DNA of 64,000 bases from assembly GCA_944324465.1 (NCBI GenBank), contig CALUWI010000006.1, forward strand, positions 62,001 through 126,000, written 5' to 3'. Shown here piece by piece: positions 33,908 to 43,982 of this stretch. This stretch comes from an uncultured Mucispirillum sp. Lineage in GTDB: Bacteria; Chrysiogenota; Deferribacteres; Deferribacterales; Mucispirillaceae. Position 1 is the stretch's first letter; each line of letters opens with the position of its first letter. A program made the position numbers and the translations under genes. Below the pieces are notes generated by a model. That model was not told the DNA's origin, did not search any database, and saw only the letters and a list, made by a program, of their open reading frames with translations.

Positions 33908-34465
33908 TTACCAGCTGAAACCTACTTCTGCTATAGCATTAAACTGAGACATATTTCTTGATGCTGGCAAGTCGTTTTTATGATAAACATATTCTATACC
34001 TATACCAAGCATTAAGAAATCAATAATTTTTACACGAAGTCCGCCTTTTGCTGCTACACCTATATCAAAACCTGCTTTATCTTCATAATTTTTATTATCA
34101 TAGTCCACACCAGATACAGATAAAACTGGTGCAATACCAACATAAGGTATTAATGCATTATGCTTATTGCCTAATGTAGATTGAATTAATACATAAGGTT
34201 TTAAATCAAGTGTCCATGAAATGTTTTTGCCGCCCCATTCAAGCCAGCTTGTATCTGCTGATAATTCCATACCAACATATTTCCATAATAAGCCGCCTAT
34301 AGTAAACTTTACAGGGCCAGTAGATGTCCAGCTGCCGTCTACACTTTGAGAATAACCATAACCAACTGTAAGCCAGCCGTATTTAGCTCCAGTATTCTGT
34401 GCAAAAACTTTCTCTGCTGATAAAAACAAAGAAAATAAAAATAATAAAACAATCAGCTTTTTCAT
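33908..34465 (-). CDS. small outer membrane beta-barrel, TIGG family (member 1)
   Basis: The 185-residue protein has a signal peptide (MKKLIVLLFLFSLFLSAEKVFAQ) and an eight-strand-like pattern ending in Trp (AEVGFSW), a BAM-type C terminus. It shares with two genes at 53.8-55.1 kb the words GPVKFTIGG, PYVGIAP and FDIGVAAKGGLR...GIGIEYVYH, so it belongs to a paralogous barrel family. The ATG at 34465 has GGAGGA 7 bases upstream; earlier in-frame ATGs would disrupt the signal peptide. It is the first gene of the module followed by the two lipoproteins. Function is unknown. Confidence 0.8.
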   Translation of the reverse strand: MKKLIVLLFLFSLFLSAEKVFAQNTGAKYGWLTVGYGYSQSVDGSWTSTGPVKFTIGGLLWKYVGMELSADTSWLEWGGKNISWTLDLKPYVLIQSTLGNKHNALIPYVGIAPVLSVSGVDYDNKNYEDKAGFDIGVAAKGGLRVKIIDFLMLGIGIEYVYHKNDLPASRNMSQFNAIAEVGFSW

Positions 34466-34784
34466 AATATCCTCCATAAAAACAAAATATATGCTGATAA
34501 AGTAAACAATTAGCATATTAATAAATATCTTTCAATATTTTATATACTTAAATAGTGAATAATATTTCAAAAATTGTGGTGTTTTATGCAAACTGTATTT
34601 TACTGAAAAATAAAATATGTACTTATATAAATATACCATAACATATAAAATATAAATAAGCACAGTATTCTAATATTATACTGAATAAACTTTCTACAAA
34701 CTTAAAATATTTTTAATACTTAAATTCTGATAGATTCTTTGCTGTGCTTAGAATAAAAAGTTGAAAATAGATATATAAATTAAT
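34466..34784. other. AT-rich intergenic region upstream of the barrel gene
   Basis: About 320 bases between the barrel gene and the livF terminator. It should hold the module 1 promoter, but in sequence this AT-rich I cannot choose one candidate. No gene or strong hairpin is visible. Confidence 0.5.
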
Positions 34785-34818
34785 AAAAAAGCCAGAAAAG
34801 CATTAAAACTTTTCTGGC
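34785..34818 (-). terminator. terminator of the liv operon
   Basis: GCCAGAAAAG (34791-34800) pairs with CTTTTCTGGC (34809-34818), followed on the minus strand by six T. It lies 36 bases after the livF stop. Confidence 0.85.
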
Positions 34819-34853
34819 AGTTAAATAATTATGATTATAATATAAATCAGGTG

Positions 34854-35558
34854 TTAAAAGCCTAAATATGCAGCTTTTACACTTTCATTATCCATTAAAT
34901 TACTTGCTTTATCTTCCATAACAATATTACCTGTTTCCATTACATAGCCTCTGTGAGCAATAGAAAGAGCAAGAGTTGCATTCTGCTCTACAAGTAATAC
35001 TGTTGTGCCCTGTTCATTAATCTTTTTTATAATATCAAAAATATCATGAACAAATATAGGTGCTAAACCTAAAGACGGCTCATCCATTAATAATAATTTT
35101 GGTTTACTCATTAATGCCCTTGCAATTGCAAGCATCTGCTGTTCACCGCCAGATAATGTGCCTCCAAGCTGATTAAAACGCTCTGCAAGACGAGGAAAAT
35201 ATGATGTAACTTTTTCTATATCTTCTTTTATGCCCTGCTTATCTTTCCTTAAAAAAGCACCTAATTTAAGGTTTTCCATAACAGTTAAGTTTGGAAATAT
35301 TTCCCTGCCTTCTGGTACTTGAATAAGTCCGCTTTCTACAATTTTATCTGTAGGCATATGAGTAATATCTACCCCATTAAATTCAATAGTTCCAGCAATA
35401 GAGCGAACTAAGCCTGATATTGTATTTAAAGTTGTGCTTTTTCCTGCACCATTTGCACCGATAATAGTTACAATTTCGCCTTCATTTACAACTAAATCTA
35501 TACCTTTAAGTGCATAGATACTGCCATATTTAGTCTGGATAGAATTCAGTTTTAACAT
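34854..35558 (-). CDS. livF: branched-chain amino acid ABC transporter ATPase LivF
   Basis: The 234-residue nucleotide-binding subunit has Walker A GANGAGKST, the LivF-type GLIQVPEGREIFPNLTVMENL, signature LSGGEQQMLAIARAL, and Walker B LLLMDEPSLGLAP. It pairs with LivG on the cytoplasmic face to power uptake of branched-chain or other amino acids. It is the last gene of livH-livM-livG-livF; spacing to livG is one base. The liv set here has no periplasmic binding protein gene, which must be elsewhere. Confidence 0.95.
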   Translation of the reverse strand: MLKLNSIQTKYGSIYALKGIDLVVNEGEIVTIIGANGAGKSTTLNTISGLVRSIAGTIEFNGVDITHMPTDKIVESGLIQVPEGREIFPNLTVMENLKLGAFLRKDKQGIKEDIEKVTSYFPRLAERFNQLGGTLSGGEQQMLAIARALMSKPKLLLMDEPSLGLAPIFVHDIFDIIKKINEQGTTVLLVEQNATLALSIAHRGYVMETGNIVMEDKASNLMDNESVKAAYLGF

Positions 35559-35559
35559 A

Positions 35560-36333
35560 TTATTCCCCCTTTCCTAAATATGCTTTAATAACTGCAGGGT
35601 TATTCCTGATTTCTTCAGGTGTACCCTCTGCAATCTTCTGACCATAATCAAGCACAACAATTCTATCTGAAATACCCATAACAAGCTTCATATCATGCTC
35701 AATTAAAAAGATTGCTTTATTTAAATTATTTTTAATATTTCTAATAATATCCATAAGTCCTGCTGTTTCTGACGGGTTTAAGCCAGCTGCAGGTTCATCT
35801 AATAAAAGTAAATCTGCACCAGTTGCAAGAGCACGGCATATTTCAAGCTCTCTTTGTTTACCGTATGATAAATTTTCTGCCCTTTGGTCTTTATATTCTG
35901 CTAAATTTGCATACTCTAAATATTTAAGAGCCTGCTCTCTTACACTTTCCATTTCTTTTTTACCAGGCCCGAATGGAAGTAAAGATGCAAAAAAGTTTAT
36001 TTTTCTTCTATGGTCCATAGCAAGAATAATATTTTCAAGCACTGTTAACTGTTTAAAAAGCCTGATATTTTGGAATGTTCTTGCAATACCCAGATTAGTA
36101 ATCTGATGTGGTTTATATTTTTTTAAATTTTTGCTTTTATATAATATAGCACCACTTGTGGCAGTATATACACCAGTAATTAAGTTAAATGTAGATGTTT
36201 TACCTGCTCCGTTTGGACCTATAAGGCTTAAAATTTCATTATCTTTCATTTTAAAGTTAACATCACTTACAGCCTTTAAGCCGCCAAATGTTAAGGATAC
36301 ATTTTGTAATTCTAATATAGTATTATCTGACAT
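35560..36333 (-). CDS. livG: branched-chain amino acid ABC transporter ATPase LivG
   Basis: The 257-residue ATPase has Walker [31 protein letters not shown] (the Q-loop region typical of LivG), signature [16 protein letters not shown], and Walker [17 protein letters not shown] with [21 protein letters not shown]. It acts with LivF as the ATPase pair of the transporter. It starts 15 bases after the livM stop on the same strand. Confidence 0.95.
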   Translation of the reverse strand: MSDNTILELQNVSLTFGGLKAVSDVNFKMKDNEILSLIGPNGAGKTSTFNLITGVYTATSGAILYKSKNLKKYKPHQITNLGIARTFQNIRLFKQLTVLENIILAMDHRRKINFFASLLPFGPGKKEMESVREQALKYLEYANLAEYKDQRAENLSYGKQRELEICRALATGADLLLLDEPAAGLNPSETAGLMDIIRNIKNNLNKAIFLIEHDMKLVMGISDRIVVLDYGQKIAEGTPEEIRNNPAVIKAYLGKGE

Positions 36334-36348
36334 AACTAATCACCAAAC

Positions 36349-37185
36349 CTACACATTTACTCTGATACTGCCAAAAAGGCCTCTTGGACGGAATACCATC
36401 ATAAATATTAAAACAATACCATACATTATCATTCTATATTCCTGAGCAAATCTTAATAATTCTGGGATAGCAGTTAAAACTGTTGTACCTGCAATAACAC
36501 CAACAATACTGCCCATACCACCTAATACAAGCATACAAAGCATTTCAATAGAACGCATAAAGCCAAAGTCCCCCGGGCTTATAACTGTCATATAGCTTGC
36601 ATATAAAGCACCACCAAGCCCTGCGAATGCTGAACCTATTGCAAATGATAATATTTTATGGCGTGCAATATCTATACCCATCATTTGAGATGCAACTTCA
36701 TCTTCTCTGATACTTCTAAGAGCAAGTCCAAATTTAGAGCGTTCTAATGCTACCATAAATAATGTAGCAAGCACTACTAAAGAAAGCACTAATATAAGTG
36801 TAGTATTTCCAGGAATACCGCCTAAACTTGTAGAAAGAAGTTTTTCAGAGCCGTGAATAGTTACTTTTAAGTTTAATATTACAACACGAACAATTTCACA
36901 AAAACCAAGTGTAGCAATAGCAAGATAATCACCGCGAAGCCTAAGTATTGGTATACCAAATAAACCGCCGATTAAACCTGCCATTAATGTAGCCAAAACT
37001 AATGCCACACCAAAAGGAACACCAAGCATTAACATTAAAAGAGCTGATGTATATGCACCAATACTGAAAAATGCCGAATGCCCTAAGGAAAGCTGGCCAG
37101 TAACACCAGTAATTAAATTAAGTCCTAAAACTGTAATTATATTAATACCAGAAAATATTAATATATTAACAATATCTATACTCAT
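36349..37185 (-). CDS. livM: branched-chain amino acid ABC transporter permease LivM
   Basis: The 278-residue inner membrane permease has about eight hydrophobic segments, and the conserved [29 protein letters not shown] near the N terminus, [68 protein letters not shown], and [16 protein letters not shown] toward the C terminus, the EAA-like coupling region. It forms the membrane channel with LivH. It starts one base after the livH stop. Length is slightly short for the family but the motifs are complete. Confidence 0.94.
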   Translation of the reverse strand: MSIDIVNILIFSGINIITVLGLNLITGVTGQLSLGHSAFFSIGAYTSALLMLMLGVPFGVALVLATLMAGLIGGLFGIPILRLRGDYLAIATLGFCEIVRVVILNLKVTIHGSEKLLSTSLGGIPGNTTLILVLSLVVLATLFMVALERSKFGLALRSIREDEVASQMMGIDIARHKILSFAIGSAFAGLGGALYASYMTVISPGDFGFMRSIEMLCMLVLGGMGSIVGVIAGTTVLTAIPELLRFAQEYRMIMYGIVLIFMMVFRPRGLFGSIRVNV

Positions 37186-37186
37186 A

Positions 37187-38479
37187 TTACACCTTCTCTT
37201 TCATTGTTTTGCCAAATATACCTGTTGGCTTGATTATAAGAATAAGTATTAATATACCAAAAGCTATTGCATCTTTATAAGATGATGATAAAAATGCAAT
37301 ACCAACAACTTCAGCAATACCTAAAACAATGCCGCCAACAACAGCACCAGGAATACTGCCGATACCGCCTAAAACTGCAGCAACAAAGGCTTTTAAGCCA
37401 TACATCATACCAATATTTGGGCTGACTGATTGATAATATGTACCAACAAGCACACCTGCAACACCTGCTAATGCTGAACCAATAACAAATGTCATAGCAA
37501 TAACTTTATCTGGGTTTATACCCATAAGCCTTGCAGCATTTAAGTTATGAGATACTGCACGCATAGAAAGTCCAAATTTTGTTTTATGAATAATGTAAAA
37601 TAATATACCCATTAAGATAAATGAAAATACAATAATAAATATCTGCAGAGAAGAAACACTGAAAGAGCCAATATTTATAGTGCCTGTAAAAAAGCCCATT
37701 CTATATGGCTGGTCACTTGTACCTCTTAAAAGCATTACCATATTTGAAAGTATCATAGACATACCGATAGCACTGATTAAGGCATTAATACGAGAGTTGC
37801 CACCAGCATTAGTTGATTTTACACGGCTTACTACAAGCCAGTATATAAGCAGTACGAATGCAAATGATACAAATACCATTGTAGTCATATCAAAATACCA
37901 TGCAAGGTATGCTAATATGATAAATGCAATAATATATAAAACTGAATATACAATAATTTTCTGATTAATATTTTCTTTGCTTAAAGATTTAATATTGTTG
38001 CCAGCATATCTAATATAAGCAAATGATAAAATAGATAACATACCAAGAATTACAAGAAATAATAATGCAGTATCCATTTGAAATTCGCCTTTTCCAAAAA
38101 CTGCTACAAATATAATAAAAGCAAGACCAATAGCTGAGCCTATAATAGTTTTAGGCGAACCTTCCCTTAATGGTCTATAAGCTACACGCTCAACAAAAAG
38201 CCCCAGCAGACCGCAGAAAATAATAGATGATATAATAGCTATTATCAGCTTATATTCTGATACAACGGCTCCAATTGAAGATGCAACAAGTGTACCTATA
38301 AATAAATCTGTAATTAAGGTGATAGCAAAAAAGCCTGCAAAAGCACCTATCATAAAAATATCACCATGGGCAAAGTTGATTAACTTGATGATACCATAAA
38401 CCATAGTATAACCAAGAGCAATAAGTGCATAAATACCACCCACAGTTAAACCATTTAAAAGCTGCTGAATTATTTCCAC
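37187..38479 (-). CDS. livH: branched-chain amino acid ABC transporter permease LivH with an extra membrane insert
   Basis: The N terminus (LLNGLTVGGIYALIALGYTMVYGIIKLINFAHGDIFMIGAF) and C-terminal half (INALISAIGMSMILSNMVMLLRG, MRAVSHNLNAARLMGINPDKVIAMTFVIGSALAGVAGVLVG, GLKAFVAAVLGGIGSIPGAVVGG) are standard LivH. Between VERVAYRPLR (about residue 104) and INALISAIG (about 231) lie about 125 residues with roughly four extra hydrophobic segments; typical LivH joins these points almost directly. At 430 residues it is about 130 longer than usual. The start is a GTG with GAGG upstream. It is the first gene of the liv operon. Confidence 0.92.
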   Translation of the reverse strand: MEIIQQLLNGLTVGGIYALIALGYTMVYGIIKLINFAHGDIFMIGAFAGFFAITLITDLFIGTLVASSIGAVVSEYKLIIAIISSIIFCGLLGLFVERVAYRPLREGSPKTIIGSAIGLAFIIFVAVFGKGEFQMDTALLFLVILGMLSILSFAYIRYAGNNIKSLSKENINQKIIVYSVLYIIAFIILAYLAWYFDMTTMVFVSFAFVLLIYWLVVSRVKSTNAGGNSRINALISAIGMSMILSNMVMLLRGTSDQPYRMGFFTGTINIGSFSVSSLQIFIIVFSFILMGILFYIIHKTKFGLSMRAVSHNLNAARLMGINPDKVIAMTFVIGSALAGVAGVLVGTYYQSVSPNIGMMYGLKAFVAAVLGGIGSIPGAVVGGIVLGIAEVVGIAFLSSSYKDAIAFGILILILIIKPTGIFGKTMKEKV

Positions 38480-38601
38480 AATCTTAATTCCTCATATTTC
38501 ATATTATTTGGTATTTTTATTTTTACAAGTGGCTATTTTATCATAAAAAATAAAAAAAATACAGTGATTTTTTAACATTTTTTTATTAAAAGTAAAAAAA
38601 A

Positions 38602-38636
38602 ACTGTCTGAAAAGTTTATAACACTTTTCAGACAGT
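38602..38636 (-). terminator. terminator downstream of the flavin oxidoreductase gene
   Basis: ACTGTCTGAAAAG (38602-38614) pairs perfectly with CTTTTCAGACAGT (38624-38636). On the minus strand a run of nine T follows. It closes the long surE-to-oxidoreductase run and separates it from the liv operon. Confidence 0.88.
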
Positions 38637-38679
38637 ATTAAAATTGAAATAAATCTTTATAGATAAATAATTTATAAAA

Positions 38680-40065
38680 CTATCTGCCGATAATTTCGTT
38701 TATTACTTCTTGTGCTGTATATCCATAAGGTCTTGTGATTACAGATTTATAATCATCTCCCATTGTAACAAGTGGTTTTTCTTCTTCACCAGATTTACAT
38801 ATTAACGGATAGCCTGCTGCAGACATTAAAGCGTTGCATAAACACTTCCTGCCTTTAGTATTTTCTTCCTTTCCGCCTTTTTTCACATACATTTCAACAG
38901 GCTCTGCAGCACACCTATACCCTATTGTGCCGTCCTCTTTTTCATAAGCTGAGCGTAAATAACCAAGGTTGCATACACGCTGTCTGTTATTATAAAGTTC
39001 CTCATCTGATAAAGTGCCTGCCACATCTGCCACCTTAAAAGGAAAACCTGTTGGCGATGCATAAGGGTCTGTTTTTATATTAATACTTTCTGATGATATT
39101 ACTTTCTGTTTTATATCATCTGTAAAGCCTGCCTCTTTTGTAAATGCAAAAACTGTGCCTGCCTGGATACCTGCTGCCCCTGCTGCTAATGCTTTTTCTA
39201 AACCTTCTTTTGTGCCGTAAGAACCTGCAAGCCAGAAAGGAACATTTAATTCTTTTAATTTTTCTAAATCTACAACATCTTTTTCGCCATATACTGGCTC
39301 GCCTTTTTCATTAAACACACCAGATACTCTTGGCGGAGCATTATGACCGCCAGCCTGATGACCTTCTATAATAAAACCGTCTGGTGCTACAGGTGATTTT
39401 TTCATTAAAGTAACAGCTAAAATGTTTGATGATATAATAGCAAGAAATTTTGGACGCTTTAATTTTAAATGAGAAAGTCCAAATCTTGACGGGTCAAACA
39501 TCATTTTTCTAGGCTCTTTAGCATTTTCCACATTGCATGTATATTCTACTTTTTCATGACGCATAAGTTTTTCTATAACTGCTGGTATCTCTTTTGGAAT
39601 ACCTGCCCCCATAATAATGTAATCAATACCTGCAAGTAATGCACCATATATACCTGCTAAATTAGGAAACTGAATTTTTTCTAAAAAATTAATACCAACA
39701 ATACCTTTATGGCCTTCCTTTGCTAAAAATACTTCTGAAAAATTAGCAGTAACTATTTCATTTTCTTTTTCATGGCTCATATTTAATGAAGGCATAGTAA
39801 ATTTAAACATCTGCTTAATTTTATTGTTAGCATTATAAAACTTGTCTATCATCTGCTGGCCTATTTCTTTAACAGGAAAGTTATGTAAACTTCTTCTAAC
39901 ATTTCCTAAAATATCGCCGTAATGAAGACGCATAGCCATTACTGCATCAATCGCTGTGCCAGAAACCACCCCCAGCTGGCCAGCCATAGAAACAGCTTTT
40001 GCAAGATGATAATTACTTACCGCTATACCCATACCGCCTTGAATAATTAATGGATAACTACTCAT
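38680..40065 (-). CDS. NAD(P)H-dependent flavin oxidoreductase (nitronate monooxygenase / 2-nitropropane dioxygenase family)
   Basis: The 461-residue TIM-barrel flavoprotein starts PLIIQGGMGIAVSNYHLAKAVSMAGQLGVVSGT. It has the family motifs GIDYIIMGAGIPKEIP, GFIIEGHQAGGHNAP and FWLAGSYGTKEGLEKALAAGAAGIQAGTVFAF, the last holding the FMN-phosphate site. The C-terminal 100 residues contain several cysteines (KCLCNAL, PLICKSG), as in longer anaerobe members. Family activities include nitronate oxidation and flavin reduction, so the true role is open. It lies 18 bases after purL on the same strand and has a GAGG ribosome site. Confidence 0.85.
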   Translation of the reverse strand: MSSYPLIIQGGMGIAVSNYHLAKAVSMAGQLGVVSGTAIDAVMAMRLHYGDILGNVRRSLHNFPVKEIGQQMIDKFYNANNKIKQMFKFTMPSLNMSHEKENEIVTANFSEVFLAKEGHKGIVGINFLEKIQFPNLAGIYGALLAGIDYIIMGAGIPKEIPAVIEKLMRHEKVEYTCNVENAKEPRKMMFDPSRFGLSHLKLKRPKFLAIISSNILAVTLMKKSPVAPDGFIIEGHQAGGHNAPPRVSGVFNEKGEPVYGEKDVVDLEKLKELNVPFWLAGSYGTKEGLEKALAAGAAGIQAGTVFAFTKEAGFTDDIKQKVISSESINIKTDPYASPTGFPFKVADVAGTLSDEELYNNRQRVCNLGYLRSAYEKEDGTIGYRCAAEPVEMYVKKGGKEENTKGRKCLCNALMSAAGYPLICKSGEEEKPLVTMGDDYKSVITRPYGYTAQEVINEIIGR

Positions 40066-40083
40066 TTTTACCTCATTCTATGT

Positions 40084-43000
40084 TTATTCTTCTCCAGTAA
40101 AATATTTAACGCCGGCTTCAAATAAGCACTGGTTCATATTGCCGTAATTATTGTTAATATGAACACCATTTCCAACACGCTCACTGTGCCCCATTTTACC
40201 TAATGCTCTGCCGCATGGGGAACATATACCCTCTATCGCCATTACTGAGCCGTTAGGATTATACGGAGAATCCATTGTAATATTGCCCTCTAAATCAGTG
40301 TACTGGAATAATACCTGACCATTTTCAAAAAGTTTGTCAATTGTTTTCTGCGGAGCTGTAAACCTGCCCTCGCCATGTGATACTGGGACAATATCTATTT
40401 CACCTATATTTCTTAAATTCATCCATGGTGATTTAAGAGATGATACTCTTGTATGCACCATTTGAGAAACATGTCTGCCTATTGTATTAAAAGAAAGAGT
40501 TGCATCTTCTTCAGTTAAGTCGCAAATATGGCCGTAAGTTAATATGCCTGTTTTGATTAATGCCTGAAAACCGTTGCATATACCTATAATTAAGCCGTCT
40601 CTTTTATTTATTAAATCATCAACTGCCTGTCTTACTTTATTATTTTTTAATACTGATACATAAAATTTACCAGAACCCTCAGGCTCGTCCCCTGCACTAA
40701 AACCACCAGGAAGTACTAATATTTGAGAGTTATTTACTAAATCTGCAAACTCATTGCATGAATCTATCGCATCTTCTACTCTCATATTTCTAAAAACAAA
40801 TGGCTCAACAGTGCGGCTGCCTGCACGCTCAAAAATGCGTTTAGTATCGTATTCGCAGTTTGTACCAGGTAATGCAAGCACTGCCACCTGTGGCTTAACT
40901 ATTACTTTTGCTTTTTTCAAGCTGCTTCTTTCTGGATAATCCTGCGGTTTAATAATAACTTTTTCACTTTCCACTTTACTTGGGAAAATATGTTCTAACG
41001 GGCTCTGCCATATAGAAAGAGCATCTGCTAATGATATTTTTTCATTATTAAATGATAATTCCTGATTATTATTTAATTCTGCAATTTCTGTAATATTATT
41101 AACACCTTTAATATCATAGCCTTTTTTAGTCTGTATTAAAAAACTGCCGTAAAATGGGAATGATAATTCATCAAGAGATAAATTTTTAATATTAAGTCCT
41201 GCCATATTACCGAATGCCATTTTTGAAAGTGATTCTATAATACCGCCGTTAGTAACAGTATGCACTGCTTTTACAACTTTATCTGCAATTAATTTTTCTA
41301 ATGTTTTTAAGTTTTCTTTAAATGCAGCAATATTTAATAAATCGCTGTCAGCAAGTGGAGTTTTTAATAAATAAATATTTCCACCATCTAATGAAAGTTC
41401 ATTTGTTACAATATTTGATAAATCAGACGGAGCAACTGCAAAAGATATTAATGTAGGCGGTACATTTATTTCTCTGCCTGTATCGCTGTCTTTAAATGTG
41501 CCAGACATACTGTCTTTTCCGCCTATTGCTGCAAGACCTAAATCATACTGAGCTTTTAATGCACCAAGCAGTGCTGCTGCTGGCTTGCCCCAGCGTTTTT
41601 CATCCTGCATAAGTCTTTCAAAATATTCCTGAAATGAAAGACGGATATCTTCAAGTCTGCCGCCTGCTGCTGCAATTTTTGCTACTGATTCCACTACTGC
41701 AAAATAAGCACCATGGAATGGACTCCACTGCATAATAAATGGATTATAACCTGATGCCATAATAGAAACAGTAGTAGTATCACCACTTTGCACTGGTATT
41801 TTTGCAATCATACTTTGTGCTGGAGTATTACCAGTTTTTCCGCCAAATGGTGTTACAACACTTGATGCTCCAATAGTAGAGTCAAACATTTCTACTAAAC
41901 CTTTTTGAGAGCATACATTTAAATCTGATAATGTATTTTTTACAAGCTCTTTAAATGAGCCGTATTTTTTATTTTCTATATAGTTAGTTTTTTCTGGGTT
42001 TGAAATATATGCTTTTTGGTATCTTGCAGCACCTGCAGAATCAAGAAACTCTCTTGATATATCTACAATCACTTTGCCGTCATGCACCATTTTAAGCCTT
42101 TTGCTGTCAGTAACTTTTGCTACAAGTGTAGCTTCTAAGTTTTCTTTGCTGCATTCTTTTATAAATTTATCTATATCAGATGCATCAATAACAACAGCCA
42201 TTCTTTCCTGTGATTCAGAAAGAGCTATTTCTGTACCAGTTAACCCTTCATATTTTTTAGGCACTTTATTTAAATCTATTTCTAAACCCTCAGCAAGCTC
42301 GCCTATTGCAACAGCAACACCGCCAGCTCCAAAGTCATTACATTTTTTAATCATTGCAGAAACATTTTCTTTTCTGAAAAGCCTTTGTATTTTATGTTCT
42401 TCCGGTGCATTACCTTTCTGAACTTCTGCTCCGCATATTTCAATAGATGATGCATCATGTTCTTTTGATGAGCCAGTTGCTCCGCCTACACCATCTCTGC
42501 CAGTTCTGCCGCCAAGAAGTATTATTAAATCACCAGCACATGGGCTTTCCCGCCTAACTGCCTTTTTAGGACATGCACCAATTACTGCACCAGTTTCAAG
42601 CCTTTTTGCAGTAAAACCATCATGATAAAATTCCTGTACATAACCTGTTGTAAGACCTATCTGGTTACCATAAGAAGAAAAACCTTTTGCAGCATCCTGC
42701 ACTATTTTTCTCTGCGGCAGTTTTTTGCCTTTTAAGTAATCTTCCACACCTTTTCTAGGGTCTGCTCCGCCAGTTATACGCATAGACTGGTAAACATAAG
42801 CTCTGCCAGAAAGTGGGTCACGGATTGCACCACCTACACATGTTGCAGCACCACCAAATGGCTCAATTTCTGTAGGGTGGTTATGGGTTTCATTTTTAAA
42901 CTGTAAAAGCCATGGCTCTTTTCTGCCATCTATATTTACATCTATTTCAATAGAGCATGCATTATTTTCTTCACTTTCTTCTAAATTATTTAAAAGACCT

Positions 43001-43863
43001 TTTCTTTTTGCATCTCTTGCACCAATTACTGCCATATCCATTAAAGAAACTGGTTTGTTAGATATTTTTTCACCATATATTTCTTTACGCATATTATAGT
43101 ATTTTTCTAATACTTCATTAAATAGCTGGCTGTATTTGCCGTCCTCTATTTTTATGTCTTCTAAAATAGTATTAAATGTAGTATGTCTGCAGTGGTCAGA
43201 CCAGTATGTATCAAGCAGTTTTAATTCTGTTTCAGTTGGATTTCTTTTTTCCTGATTTTTAAAATAGTTTTGAGAAAATTTAATATCATCAAGATTCATA
43301 GCAAGACCCATAGATGATATTAAACTTTGAAGCTCACTTTCATTCATATCTATAAAGCCGGCTATCTCTTTTACTGGTGCAGGCTCTGGCATAACTAAAC
43401 AAAGAGTCTCTGGTTTTGCTTCTGCTGCTATTCTTTGGTCAATAGTATTAACTAAAATACTTATAACCTTTTTAACATCATCATCACTGATGCTGCCTTC
43501 TAAAACATAAGTTTTAGCACATCTGACAGTTACTGTTTCAGCCCCAGTCATAACTTTAATACACTGTTCAGCACTATCACTTCTTTGGTCATACTGACCA
43601 GGAAGATATTCTACAGAAAAATATTTACTGCTGCCAAAAGGATATGTTTCTAAATATATATCATCAACCATAGGCTCAGAAAACACAGTATGCAGTGTTT
43701 TATTTAACTGCTCACTTGTTAAACCTTCCACATCATACCTGTTTAAAACAGTAAGATTTGTAAGCCCAGAGATTGCTTCATCATTTTTAAGCATATTAAA
43801 AAGTCTTAATGCTTCTACTGCATGCTCATTCCTTTTTGCAACATAAATACGATTGACAGCCAT
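40084..43863 (-). CDS. purL: phosphoribosylformylglycinamidine synthase, single-chain
   Basis: The 1259-residue enzyme makes FGAM from FGAR, glutamine and ATP in purine synthesis. It carries synthetase and glutaminase parts in one chain: TYWSDHCRHTTFN, FKNETHNHPTEIEPFGGAATCVGGAIRDPLSGRA, a second AIRS-like repeat, and a C-terminal class I glutamine amidotransferase with nucleophile LIIGICNGFQ and VSHGEGRF. Sequence features such as the short N-terminal domain fit the clostridial/Bacteroides-type long PurL rather than the proteobacterial one, so no PurS or PurQ is needed. GGGAG precedes the ATG. It is 119 bases after tonB in the same direction. Confidence 0.95.
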   Translation of the reverse strand: MAVNRIYVAKRNEHAVEALRLFNMLKNDEAISGLTNLTVLNRYDVEGLTSEQLNKTLHTVFSEPMVDDIYLETYPFGSSKYFSVEYLPGQYDQRSDSAEQCIKVMTGAETVTVRCAKTYVLEGSISDDDVKKVISILVNTIDQRIAAEAKPETLCLVMPEPAPVKEIAGFIDMNESELQSLISSMGLAMNLDDIKFSQNYFKNQEKRNPTETELKLLDTYWSDHCRHTTFNTILEDIKIEDGKYSQLFNEVLEKYYNMRKEIYGEKISNKPVSLMDMAVIGARDAKRKGLLNNLEESEENNACSIEIDVNIDGRKEPWLLQFKNETHNHPTEIEPFGGAATCVGGAIRDPLSGRAYVYQSMRITGGADPRKGVEDYLKGKKLPQRKIVQDAAKGFSSYGNQIGLTTGYVQEFYHDGFTAKRLETGAVIGACPKKAVRRESPCAGDLIILLGGRTGRDGVGGATGSSKEHDASSIEICGAEVQKGNAPEEHKIQRLFRKENVSAMIKKCNDFGAGGVAVAIGELAEGLEIDLNKVPKKYEGLTGTEIALSESQERMAVVIDASDIDKFIKECSKENLEATLVAKVTDSKRLKMVHDGKVIVDISREFLDSAGAARYQKAYISNPEKTNYIENKKYGSFKELVKNTLSDLNVCSQKGLVEMFDSTIGASSVVTPFGGKTGNTPAQSMIAKIPVQSGDTTTVSIMASGYNPFIMQWSPFHGAYFAVVESVAKIAAAGGRLEDIRLSFQEYFERLMQDEKRWGKPAAALLGALKAQYDLGLAAIGGKDSMSGTFKDSDTGREINVPPTLISFAVAPSDLSNIVTNELSLDGGNIYLLKTPLADSDLLNIAAFKENLKTLEKLIADKVVKAVHTVTNGGIIESLSKMAFGNMAGLNIKNLSLDELSFPFYGSFLIQTKKGYDIKGVNNITEIAELNNNQELSFNNEKISLADALSIWQSPLEHIFPSKVESEKVIIKPQDYPERSSLKKAKVIVKPQVAVLALPGTNCEYDTKRIFERAGSRTVEPFVFRNMRVEDAIDSCNEFADLVNNSQILVLPGGFSAGDEPEGSGKFYVSVLKNNKVRQAVDDLINKRDGLIIGICNGFQALIKTGILTYGHICDLTEEDATLSFNTIGRHVSQMVHTRVSSLKSPWMNLRNIGEIDIVPVSHGEGRFTAPQKTIDKLFENGQVLFQYTDLEGNITMDSPYNPNGSVMAIEGICSPCGRALGKMGHSERVGNGVHINNNYGNMNQCLFEAGVKYFTGEE

Positions 43864-43982
43864 AATATACTCCCAGTATTATTAATAATATTTTAAGCCA
43901 GTTTTTTTAAAAAAGGTATTATAATGATATTTTTAAATTTTTTCAAATAGAAAATAGATATAATAGGAAATTAATAAATATT

